Part shown: piece after piece, positions 7,181-14,021 of the stretch
How positions within the stretch are numbered: the stretch's first letter is position 1
How the letters are laid out: each line of letters starts with the position of its first letter
NCBI GenBank assembly: GCA_963835855.1
Contig: CAWIHA010000033.1
Location: forward strand, 1 to 14,910
Length of the DNA: 14,910 nt
Direction of reading: 5' to 3'
Source: CAWIHA01 sp963835855
Lineage (GTDB): Bacteria > Acidobacteriota > Terriglobia > Bryobacterales > Bryobacteraceae
The notes under the pieces: generated by a model
What the model was told of the DNA's origin: nothing
Seen by the model: only the letters and a program-made list of their open reading frames with translations
Database searches by the model: none
Translations under genes and position numbers: made by a program

Positions 7181-8308
7181 TCACAAGGCCGCTTCCTTCT
7201 CCGCGAGCGCCCAACGCAGCGCTGGACGGACCGTCTGCGTGCCGAGCAGGCCCATCAGATTGACGAAGCTGCGGATGGCGCCGGGCTGCCGGCGGCCCCA
7301 CAGCGCCGAAAGGCTCGTGATGGCACCGCTCTGGCGGGCGTAAAACACGCGGTCGCTCCACCGCACCCATCCGAGGCTGTGGCCGGGGTGATCGCGCAGT
7401 ATGTCGAACGCTGTCTCGAGCAGGCGCAGTTTGTATGATTCGAGCAAGCGTGGCAGGAGCGCGATCACGCTGCGGCCCTCCCGAACCTCCTGGGCGAAAC
7501 CGGCGAAGTCAGTGGCGTCCGTCAGGTTAACGACGGGGCTGGCGTGGCAGCCGTGGCGGTCCCCGCCGGCAACTACCGGAAGGCCGACTACACGTGCCAA
7601 TTCGAGCGTTGCGCGGTTCTCGCACCAAGGCCGGTCCGCATTGAACTCCAGCGCGTGAACGCATCGCCCGTACCGGCCGAGAAGCCGGCCCAGAGCGAAC
7701 CGGTGTACTTCTGCGCCCACCGCTTCGGAATCCCACAAGGGGTGATTCAGGACGACCAGGGTCTCCGGCGATCTTCTCACCGTGTGCAAAAGATCGGACA
7801 GCAACTCTTCCGGGCCGCCCTCCGTGTACCGGTTCATCGACTCCACCAGAGAGCGGGCAGCCGGCGGGGGAAGGTTGTGTACGCCAACGTGGAATGACGA
7901 GCCGCAATACGGCGCCGTCCATTCAAGCGACACCGGCGTGTCGCGGCAATTTCCAGCCGTGTGCAACTCGGCCGCCGCGTCGATGTTGTCGTGGTCCGTG
8001 ATCGATACCAGCGCGAGCTTGTGCAGGGAGTTTTCGATCTGCGATTTCTCCAGCGCCCAGGCGTCGCGCGCTGAAAGCGGCGGCGTCCACCATACACGTG
8101 AGAACTCCGAACGCGCGATATGCTTGAGGCCGTGCCAGCGCGCCTCCCGCCGCACCAACCAAGCCAATAGCCAATTCCTCTCCGCATACTGCGGAATGAA
8201 GCTCAGATACTCGCGGGAGTGCAGAGTGTGCGAATGCAAAGACACTCCGGTCCGGAAAGACCGGCCGGCACCACGGTCTTTCGACCAGAGCCATATGTCC
8301 GTGCTCAT
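7181..8308 (-). CDS. PHP-domain metal-dependent phosphoesterase
   Basis: 375 aa. PHP-family metal-site motifs are in order: SLHSHT (23-28, His25/His27); SITDHDNID (102-110, Asp105/His106); SLEW with Glu129; FHVGVHNL (139-146, His140/His144); VLNHP with His189; and GGDRHG (248-253, Asp250/His252). These would hold the divalent metal cluster that cleaves a phosphoester. Odd: HxH and TDHD are about 78 residues apart, roughly twice the usual distance, because of a Trp/Arg-rich insertion (about 35-80). A C-terminal extension (about 285-375) is not part of the PHP core. An upstream in-frame start exists at 8365, but AGGAGAT sits 6 bases before the ATG at 8308 and fixes the start there. It is divergent to the glycosyltransferase set and on the same strand as the acyltransferase. 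No signal peptide, so probably cytoplasmic. Substrate unknown. Confidence 0.88.
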   Translation of the reverse strand: MSTDIWLWSKDRGAGRSFRTGVSLHSHTLHSREYLSFIPQYAERNWLLAWLVRREARWHGLKHIARSEFSRVWWTPPLSARDAWALEKSQIENSLHKLALVSITDHDNIDAAAELHTAGNCRDTPVSLEWTAPYCGSSFHVGVHNLPPPAARSLVESMNRYTEGGPEELLSDLLHTVRRSPETLVVLNHPLWDSEAVGAEVHRFALGRLLGRYGRCVHALEFNADRPWCENRATLELARVVGLPVVAGGDRHGCHASPVVNLTDATDFAGFAQEVREGRSVIALLPRLLESYKLRLLETAFDILRDHPGHSLGWVRWSDRVFYARQSGAITSLSALWGRRQPGAIRSFVNLMGLLGTQTVRPALRWALAEKEAAL

Positions 8309-8636
8309 GATCGGATCTCCTGTAGCAGAGTGGCCGTCAACGGCTACGCTTACACCCACCAGCATGAACTGCGTTGATTACACCTCCGTGAAGAAACCGT
8401 GAATAAAATCTGAAAAGAACAATCCTGTATGCAAATGTTTTCTCTGAATCGTCACGCGGTTGCCATCACCTTGAAACATGCTTGCCTCATCATCATCCGC
8501 ATATGAGGCTGTTGGCGCGCTACAAAAACGCCAGCCGGGCTCGGCTACTCCGGAGGGATGGGCAGTTTTCTGCCCCTGCCGTGCGTTCCTTGCGTGGCGG
8601 GCGCACACGCGTGGTTTGCGCGACGAAGATTACTCT
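8309..8636. other. Divergent intergenic region between the PHP gene and the glycosyltransferase operon
   Basis: 328 bp without a convincing gene. It must hold the control signals for both directions. A noticeably AT-rich stretch (about 8396-8445) lies amid GC-rich DNA. A perfect 6-bp hairpin GGGCAG-TTTT-CTGCCC stands at 8560-8575, with no U-run after it. The 13-mer at 8541-8553 recurs upstream of clpX. No -35/-10 pair with correct spacing was found by eye for either gene. Reading frames crossing this region have no SD and no family resemblance. Confidence 0.6.
8541..8553. repeat. Copy 2 of a 13-bp repeat next to a hairpin
   Basis: TCGGCTACTCCGG is followed, after AGGG and a few bases, by a hairpin with a T-rich loop (8560-8575). 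The same arrangement occurs at 792-804. A single 13-mer match in 15 kb can be chance, but the shared arrangement is suggestive. Function unknown. Confidence 0.35.
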
Positions 8637-10388
8637 ATGACGCCGCGCGTTGCTTTGCTCGCGGACACCTTTTACGAAGTCAATGGCGCTGCCAGGACTT
8701 GCCGCGAACTGGCCGCGTTTGCCGAGCGGCGCGGCTACCCGTTTCTTACGGTTTGTTACTCGAAAAACGCGCCGCTCACAGGCATGCGCGATGTGCGGTG
8801 CCTCGAGCTCCGGCGCAGCCGGCTGGCCGTTCGTGTGGATCCGGACCTCTTTTTCGATCCGCTTTTCTACAGGCAACTCGCACCCGTCGAGCGGGCGCTG
8901 CGGGAATTCCAGCCGGACTTGATTCACATCACCAGCCCTGGTGACGCCGGTATCCTCGGCGCGATTCTCGCGCACAAGCTCCGGCTGCCGCTAGCTGCGT
9001 CGTGGCACACTAACTTGCACGAGTTTGCCGGCCGCCGCGTCGAGAGCCTACTTGGGTGGGCGCCGCGGCGAATGCGGGCTGGGACGGCGGCTCGGGTTGA
9101 ACGCTTTGTGCTGGATCGCGTGCTCTGGTTCTTCTCACGGGCCGACGTGGCCTTCGCGCCCAATCCTGAGTTGATGAGCCTGGTGGCGCGCCGCAGCGGG
9201 CGCCCGGTCTTTCCCATGCTGCGCGGCGTCGACACCGGCCTGTTCACACCAGCGCGACGCAACCGGAGCGACGGCGGTCTAGTGATCGGCTACGTCGGGC
9301 GGCTGATGCCCGAGAAGAGAGTAAAGTTTCTGGCGGAACTGGAGCGGTTTCTCGTCCGGGCGGGCGTGCGGGACTTCCGATTCCTGATCGCCGGAAGCGG
9401 ATCGGAGCGGGCCGGGCTGGAACGCGCAATCCAACGCGCCGAGTTCACCGGCGTGCTTAGTGGCGAGGCGCTGGCCACGGCATACGCCAACATGGACGTG
9501 TTCGTTTTTCCATCCGAGACGGACACCTTTGGCAATGTAGTTCAGGAGGCGCTGGCTTCCGGCGTGCCCGCGGTGGTTGCCAACAAGGGCGGGCCGCGGT
9601 TCATCGTCGCTGACGGCGTGGATGGATTCATAGCTGACGACGACTCCGGATTCTGCGCAGCGGTTGAGCGGCTGGCCCGCGATGCTCCGCTGCGCCGCGC
9701 GATGGCGGAAGCCGCCGGGCGTAAGACGGCGTTACGATCCTGGGACCGTGTTTTCGAGGAAGTCTACGAAGGCTATGCTGCCGCTTTGCGTGACCGCCGT
9801 CCCACGGTGGAAGCGCCGGACTCGCAGTCCGGTCCGACGGCCGGTTCCGTCTTGTGGCGCCTCCTATCCCGGCCGCAAGACTCGTTCGTGCGGGACTGGA
9901 ATTGGAAGTCCGCTCTGCTCAGCTCTCTGTTCCGGTGTTCCATTTTCTTCCTGGTGAATCTGGGGGCAGGCTGGAGAAAAGCAGTGGCGGCAATGCTGAC
10001 CGAGCTGGTATTCCGCGCGCTGACTTCAGGATGGTTCGGCTCCATCACACAGGCTTTCCGCCGCGTCCGGCCGATGTGGAAGGCGGTTGTGGTGGTTGCG
10101 CCGCTGCTGTTAGTATTCCAGCACTCGCTGGAGTTGCTCGTGCATTGGCTGAGGGGCACCCCCCGTCTGACGGCCAGCATTGCCGCTTCGATCGCTTTCA
10201 CGCTGCTTTCGACCACGGTCCAACTGGCTCTCATGCGGAAAGGCGCGCTGGTTGTCGGCGCAGAAGGCAAACCGCTGCTGGAGGACCTTGCCAATCTTCC
10301 GCGGCTGACGTGGGGCTTTCTCAAGGCGGCCGGTGATGGCCTGAAACGTGTTGCCCAGGTCTGGCAGCAGGAGGCGCAGCGGCCTTGA
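8637..10388 (+). CDS. GT4-family glycosyltransferase with C-terminal four-helix membrane domain
   Basis: 583 aa. Residues 1-385 form a GT-B fold glycosyltransferase of the GT4 (group 1) type: N-terminal LLADTFYEVNGAARTCREL (7-25); ASWHTNLHEF (121-130); donor-side VGRLMPEKRVK (220-230); and the retaining-enzyme motif ETDTFGNVVQEALASG (294-309), where Asp296 and Glu304 take the E-x7-E places. This resembles enzymes that glycosylate lipids or lipid-linked glycans. Residues 386-583 are unlike the usual GT end: four hydrophobic segments at about 426-444, 448-468, 482-503 and 511-532, then a short soluble amphipathic tail. Glycosyl transfer at the inner membrane face is inferred. An ATG at 8478 is in frame, but residues before 8637 are unlike a glycosyltransferase. 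No strong SD precedes 8637 (only GAAGA), so the start is moderately certain. The end overlaps the next gene by four bases. Confidence 0.88.
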   Translation: MTPRVALLADTFYEVNGAARTCRELAAFAERRGYPFLTVCYSKNAPLTGMRDVRCLELRRSRLAVRVDPDLFFDPLFYRQLAPVERALREFQPDLIHITSPGDAGILGAILAHKLRLPLAASWHTNLHEFAGRRVESLLGWAPRRMRAGTAARVERFVLDRVLWFFSRADVAFAPNPELMSLVARRSGRPVFPMLRGVDTGLFTPARRNRSDGGLVIGYVGRLMPEKRVKFLAELERFLVRAGVRDFRFLIAGSGSERAGLERAIQRAEFTGVLSGEALATAYANMDVFVFPSETDTFGNVVQEALASGVPAVVANKGGPRFIVADGVDGFIADDDSGFCAAVERLARDAPLRRAMAEAAGRKTALRSWDRVFEEVYEGYAAALRDRRPTVEAPDSQSGPTAGSVLWRLLSRPQDSFVRDWNWKSALLSSLFRCSIFFLVNLGAGWRKAVAAMLTELVFRALTSGWFGSITQAFRRVRPMWKAVVVVAPLLLVFQHSLELLVHWLRGTPRLTASIAASIAFTLLSTTVQLALMRKGALVVGAEGKPLLEDLANLPRLTWGFLKAAGDGLKRVAQVWQQEAQRP

Positions 10389-11680
10389 GGACCGTGCACC
10401 TGACCAACGCCTGGTGCTCGGTCTCCGGAGGCATCGCGATTTTCTACCGTGCGCTTCTGGACGCGGCGAACCAGCGCGGCCACGAAATGCGCCTGATCGT
10501 CCCCGGTGAGAAAGACGGCGTAGAGGAACGGGGCTGTCATGGCCGCATCTATTACGTGAAGGCTCCCAAAGCGCCGTTCAATGGCGGCTACCGCCTGATT
10601 TTGCCCTACCGCTATCTCATACCCAGTTCGCGCATCCAACGCATTCTGGCCGAAGAAGAGCCGGACTTGATGGAAGTCTGCGACAAGTACAGCTTGAACT
10701 GGCTGGCGGGTCTTCTGCGCATCCAGGCGTTCTCCTCGATCCGCAAGCGGCCGGCGGTCGTCGGCTTGAGCTGTGAGCGCATGGACGATAATTTCCGCGC
10801 CTACCTGGCTTCCGGACGCCTGGCGGAGTGGTTTTGCCGCGCCTATATGCAGTGGTTCTATTTTCCGCTCTTCGACCATCACATCACCGTATCCGCCCAC
10901 ACCGCCAGCGAGCTGCGGGCTGCTTCGGGTGGGCACCGCGTTCGCCGGGGCGTTTGGATCAGGCCCATGGGGGTGGACCTCAGCGAGATGTCTCCGGCCC
11001 GGAGGAGCGCGGAAGCGCGCAGGTGGCTGTTGCAGAACTCGGGCGGTGATGAACGCACAGTCCTGGTTCTCTACGCGGGCCGCCTGGCTCGCGAGAAGAA
11101 CCTAATGCTTCTGATCAGAATGATGGCCGAGCTCGCCCGAGACCCGGAGTTCGATTACCGCCTGCTCATAGCGGGCTCAGGCACAATTCGGAGAGAATTG
11201 GAACAGCAGGCTGCCAAACTGGCACCGTGGCGCGTGAGTTTTCTAGGGCATGTCGCATCTCGGGAACAACTGGCCGTTCTCTATGCCAATGCTGACGTTT
11301 TCGTCCATCCGAATCCCTGTGAGCCGTTCGGGATCGGGCCACTCGAGGCAATGGCGTCGGGGTTGCCGCTGGTCGCACCGGCGGCGGGAGGCGTCACCGC
11401 TTACGCCCACAGCGGTAACTGCTGGCTTGCCCCTCCGGAGCCAGCGGCATTCGCCGCAGCCGTTCGGGCGGTCCAGGGCGATGCAGAGGTGAGGATGGCG
11501 AGAGTGGCCGCGGCACGCGAGACGGCGAAACGGTTCGCCTGGCCGTTGGTGTGTTCTTCGTTTCTGGATCTCTACTCTGAGATCCGCGCGCTGACAGCCG
11601 GCATTCGCGAGCAGCCCTTGCTGCCGCCCGATTTCGTGTCAACGGAAGAACACTCCGTCCTCGAGAGGGAGTTCGCATGA
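10385..11680 (+). CDS. GT4-family glycosyltransferase
   Basis: 431 aa, soluble GT-B fold. Seen: the N-terminal glycine loop SVSGGIAIFYRALL (12-25); LYAGRLAREKN (229-239) with Arg233 and Lys238 in the nucleotide-sugar phosphate site; LIAGSGTIRREL (261-272); and the E-x7-E motif CEPFGIGPLEAMASGLPLV (312-330) with Glu313 and Glu321. These mark a retaining transferase. The sugar donor and acceptor cannot be told from sequence. The start is a TTG at 10385-10387, overlapping the TGA of the previous gene (TTGA). AGGAGG at 10369-10374 lies 10 bases before it, whereas the alternative GTG at 10394 would be 19 bases away. Coupling to the membrane-anchored glycosyltransferase on one side and to the exported protein on the other suggests one operon and one pathway. 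Confidence 0.9.
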   Translation: MRTVHLTNAWCSVSGGIAIFYRALLDAANQRGHEMRLIVPGEKDGVEERGCHGRIYYVKAPKAPFNGGYRLILPYRYLIPSSRIQRILAEEEPDLMEVCDKYSLNWLAGLLRIQAFSSIRKRPAVVGLSCERMDDNFRAYLASGRLAEWFCRAYMQWFYFPLFDHHITVSAHTASELRAASGGHRVRRGVWIRPMGVDLSEMSPARRSAEARRWLLQNSGGDERTVLVLYAGRLAREKNLMLLIRMMAELARDPEFDYRLLIAGSGTIRRELEQQAAKLAPWRVSFLGHVASREQLAVLYANADVFVHPNPCEPFGIGPLEAMASGLPLVAPAAGGVTAYAHSGNCWLAPPEPAAFAAAVRAVQGDAEVRMARVAAARETAKRFAWPLVCSSFLDLYSEIRALTAGIREQPLLPPDFVSTEEHSVLEREFA

Positions 11681-12594
11681 TGATCACACGGAGGTTCCTG
11701 CTCGGTCTGCTGGCCGAAGCGGCCCGTCGGCTATTTGCGGCCGCGAGCGCCCCGCCCCAGCTCAGCGCCCGCCGCTATCGCGTCGATGCTACGATCCTCT
11801 TTTTCTCGCTTCCGATCTTCACGCGCCCCGGCGTGGGGAAGGGGCAGGCGCGTCATATGGTCACCCGCTCCTTCGATCGTGCCATCCACGAGATCGAGTT
11901 CGCTGCGGGGTCGCTTCCCGAGCGGGCGCACGGCCTGAACCGGCTCGGCATGATCCGGGAAACGGTAGCCGAGGCCGAAACCGGAATCCTCGAAGCAAGC
12001 TATTTCGGATTCATGACTGCTTCCAGGGAGGAGAGCCTCGGAGAAGCCCGAAAGGCGCTACACAGCTCGTCGGAGGAGAGTATGTTCGTTGCCATCGATG
12101 GGCAGTCCCGGCCCGGCGAAGCTCATAGCCGGCGTGCGCGGTTCTATTCCGATGCGCGAGCCGGCTGGAACGAATGCGACCGCTTGGTGCATGAAGCAGA
12201 GGCCGCCATCCGCAATCCGGATCAGACCTCGGGCGAGAGCCGCTTCCCAACCGGACGCTCTGGCGCTGCTGCCCCCACGTTTCTTTACGCGCTCTGCCGG
12301 GCCATGTCGTCCGGTGAGACGCAGTTGAAGCAAACCTATGTCTATTCGGGCGCTCAGTATGAGTTGACGACGTCGAAGAGGCACGATCCCCGAACGAGCC
12401 GGCGGCTCGCGGAAAAGGGTTTGGTCTCTCAACCTGGATCCGTGACCGCAGTGACCGGAGTGATTCGCAACCTGCGCACGGGCGGCAGAACGCCATTCCG
12501 CATCTGGACCGGGGACGCGAGCAGGACCGTTCCTCTGCGGATCGAATATCAGCCCCGGAGTTTCCTCCAACTCGCACTCGAAGCGGAGGGATAA
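11677..12594 (+). CDS. Putative exported protein of unknown function (possible DUF3108-like C-terminus)
   Basis: 305 aa, not confidently recognised. The N-terminus (TRRFLLGLLAEAARRLFAAASA from residue 4) looks like an export signal, with a twin-arginine-like TRRFLL. However, the hydrophobic stretch is broken by Glu and Arg, so export is likely but not certain. The middle is polar and Ser/Arg-rich. The C-terminal 35 residues (TPFRIWTGDASRTVPLRIEYQ then a short beta-like tail) resemble the end of DUF3108-type periplasmic proteins; this is a weak, remembered likeness. The start ATG at 11677 overlaps the preceding TGA (ATGA) and has GAGGGAG 5 bases upstream; a second ATG follows directly. Its place in the glycosyltransferase operon suggests an envelope role. 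Confidence 0.7.
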   Translation: MMITRRFLLGLLAEAARRLFAAASAPPQLSARRYRVDATILFFSLPIFTRPGVGKGQARHMVTRSFDRAIHEIEFAAGSLPERAHGLNRLGMIRETVAEAETGILEASYFGFMTASREESLGEARKALHSSSEESMFVAIDGQSRPGEAHSRRARFYSDARAGWNECDRLVHEAEAAIRNPDQTSGESRFPTGRSGAAAPTFLYALCRAMSSGETQLKQTYVYSGAQYELTTSKRHDPRTSRRLAEKGLVSQPGSVTAVTGVIRNLRTGGRTPFRIWTGDASRTVPLRIEYQPRSFLQLALEAEG

Positions 12595-12599
12595 GCAAA

Positions 12600-12905
12600 T
12601 TGGCCGCCCCCGCGTATCTCATCTTCGATACAGGAGCGGCTTTCAGTTCGCTCTCGCGGCACCTCGCCGTCCCGTTCGGGGAGCCGCCGGAGTTTGAAGT
12701 CTCAGGACCGGGCAGTGGTCTGGCAACCGCATTTCGCGCCGGCCCCCTTCAACTTCGCATCGCTGGCCGCGATCTCAGCGACTCGAATGTCATTACGCTC
12801 GATTTCTCCCGGCTAAGCAACGCGCATGGAATCAAAATCTCGGGCCTGATCGGTTACCCAATGTTGGGGGTTGATATACTTGACACATGCAACTCCAGCC
12901 GCTAA
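12600..12905 (+). pseudogene. Retropepsin-like aspartyl protease, truncated by insertion
   Basis: 101 codons, of which about 88 are native. The fragment shows the aspartic protease motif FDTGAAFSSLS (9-19, Asp10-Thr-Gly) and the later conserved GLIGYPM (82-88), the usual spacing of a single-domain retropepsin-like protein of soil bacteria. Directly after GYPM the sequence becomes that of the IS1595-type element and ends at a TAA. The TTG start at 12600 has GGAGGG 8-9 bases upstream and follows the previous gene by 5 bases. Still, the motif begins only 9 residues in, and the family usually has a signal peptide and a strand before it. The gene may therefore have lost its front as well, or originally been read together with the preceding gene by a frameshift. 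Probably inactive. Confidence 0.65.
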
Positions 12906-12908
12906 ACT
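12880..12908 (+). promoter_or_regulatory. Near-consensus promoter of the IS1595-type transposase
   Basis: Perfect -35 TTGACA (12880-12885), 17-base spacer, -10 TAAACT (12903-12908). Transcription would begin at about 12914-12916, on or next to the GTG start codon at 12915, so the mRNA would be leaderless or nearly so. It lies at the left edge of the element. Confidence 0.65.
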
Positions 12909-12914
12909 GAAGAT

Positions 12915-13847
12915 GTGGACGACGCTGCCTACCCAAAGACGCTGCTGGATGCGACTCGGTACTTTGCCGATCTGAGCGTTGCCACCAAGTTTTTTGCTGG
13001 TCTTCGCTGGCCGAACGGGGTCATCTGCCCACGTTGCGAATCACCCGAGAAGCACTCCTACATTTCCACTCGGCGCATCTTCATGTGCAAGTCCTGTCGA
13101 AAGCAGTTCTCACCCAAAGTCGGCACGATTTTCGAGGATTCGCCCCTTGGAATGGACAAGTGGGCCGTCGCACTTTGGATGCTGGCGAACTGCAAGAACG
13201 GCACCAGTTCACATGAGTTGGCTCGTACCATTGGCGTCACACAGAAAACCGCTTGGTTCATGCTCCAGCGTGTTCGTCAGGCCATGCAGGAAGGCTCGTT
13301 TGACAAAGCCAAAGGTCAGGTCGAAGTTGACGAAACCTTCGTTGGTGGCAAGTCCAGGAACATGCACAAGGACGTTCGGGAACAGAAGATCACCGGGACT
13401 GGCGGCAAGGACAAGACCGCAGTGATGGGCATTCTGGAGCGTGGCGGGGCCGTTCGCACCAACGTCGTCAAGAACCGCAAGAAGACCACTCTTCAAACCA
13501 TCGTCAAGGAACACGTCCAGCCCGGTTTTGAGGTCTTCACAGATGCCTTGAAGTCGTATGAGGGGTTGGAAGGCGAGTACCTGCATCAGTTGGTAGATCA
13601 TGCCATTGAGTACGTCAAAGGCCACGTCCATACGAACGGCATGGAGAACTTCTGGAGCCTGTTGAAGCGCAGTCTCAACGGCACCTACATTTCAGTCGCC
13701 CCGTTCCATCTGTTCCGATACGTTGACGAACAGGCGTTTCGGTTTAACCATCGGAACGCCCACGATTCAGTTCGGTTCCAACATGCCATGAGACGTTGCT
13801 GCGGACGGCGGCTCACATTTGAGGAATTGACTGGAAAGGCCGTATAG
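12915..13847 (+). CDS. IS1595-family (ISXO2-like) transposase
   Basis: 310 aa, full length for the family. An N-terminal zinc ribbon (Cys38, Cys41, Cys58, Cys61; CPRC and CKSC) is followed by a helix-turn-helix-like stretch (SSHELARTIGVTQKTAWFMLQRVR, 98-121) and the ISXO2 catalytic core. The core shows Asp139 in VEVDETFVGG, Asp210 in VFTDALKSY, and HTNGMENFWSLLKR (239-252), with Asn241/Glu244 as the third catalytic position. The frame is intact, so the enzyme may be active. The start is the GTG at 12915; an ATG at 12913 is out of frame. No SD is present, in keeping with the leaderless transcript predicted from the promoter at 12880-12908. Confidence 0.93.
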   Translation: MDDAAYPKTLLDATRYFADLSVATKFFAGLRWPNGVICPRCESPEKHSYISTRRIFMCKSCRKQFSPKVGTIFEDSPLGMDKWAVALWMLANCKNGTSSHELARTIGVTQKTAWFMLQRVRQAMQEGSFDKAKGQVEVDETFVGGKSRNMHKDVREQKITGTGGKDKTAVMGILERGGAVRTNVVKNRKKTTLQTIVKEHVQPGFEVFTDALKSYEGLEGEYLHQLVDHAIEYVKGHVHTNGMENFWSLLKRSLNGTYISVAPFHLFRYVDEQAFRFNHRNAHDSVRFQHAMRRCCGRRLTFEELTGKAV

Positions 13848-13853
13848 ATCTAC

Positions 13854-13973
13854 ATGCCACAGATAACCGTACAAGTCGTTTTCGACCCCGAGACAAAAAA
13901 ATTAGTCTGCAATATCGCCCCCAACTCTTCGATGCCTGACATTGAGCCAGAACAAGTGACCTGCTCCCCGTAA
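13854..13973 (+). CDS. Possible 39-residue ORF downstream of the transposase
   Basis: ATG 6 bases after the transposase stop, 39 codons, TAA at 13971-13973. The protein begins MPQITVQVVFDPETKKLVC and is acidic at its end (MPDIEPEQVTCSP). The start resembles a beta-strand pair rather than random translation, but no good SD precedes it and no family was recognised. It may be a passenger gene of the element, the front of an interrupted gene, or chance. It overlaps the candidate right end of the IS. Confidence 0.25.
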   Translation: MPQITVQVVFDPETKKLVCNIAPNSSMPDIEPEQVTCSP

Positions 13974-13987
13974 TCCGCACATTGAAG

Positions 13988-14002
13988 GTCCGATAATCGG
14001 AC
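13988..14002. repeat. Palindrome near the left end of the IS3 element
   Basis: GTCCGATAATCGGAC is a perfect 7-bp inverted repeat around one central base, 20 bp before the orfA start. It contains a GATAAT that could serve as a -10. It may be a binding site for the element's own OrfA or part of the terminal repeat. Confidence 0.45.
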
Positions 14003-14021
14003 GAACGAAAGGAGAAAGCGG

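Larger units (their letters stand above)
12863..13925 (+). mobile_element. IS1595-family (ISXO2-type) insertion sequence, ends approximate
   Basis: The element carries one transposase and lies in the interrupted protease frame. The left end is placed near GTTGGGGG at 12863-12870, where the protease reading ends. A candidate right end is CCCCCAAC at 13918-13925; inside each, GATAT (or its complement) follows after one or two bases, giving an imperfect inverted repeat. No 8-bp target duplication is seen at these borders and no rest of the protease follows. The right border is therefore uncertain, or the flank has been rearranged. Base composition is lower in GC than in the neighbouring genes. 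Confidence 0.55.

Noticed and set aside
6153..7343. 396-codon plus-strand frame opposite the acyltransferase gene
   Set aside because: Arg/Ser/Ala-rich translation without motifs, antisense to the well-supported OlsF-like gene; no SD.
8378..8608. 76-codon minus-strand frame in the divergent intergenic region
   Set aside because: No SD, no known motif, and it spans the repeated motif and hairpin. Could be real but cannot be supported.
12855..13933. Target site duplication around the IS1595-type element
   Set aside because: The 8 bases outside the candidate ends (TACCCAAT and TCTTCGAT) agree at only about half the positions.
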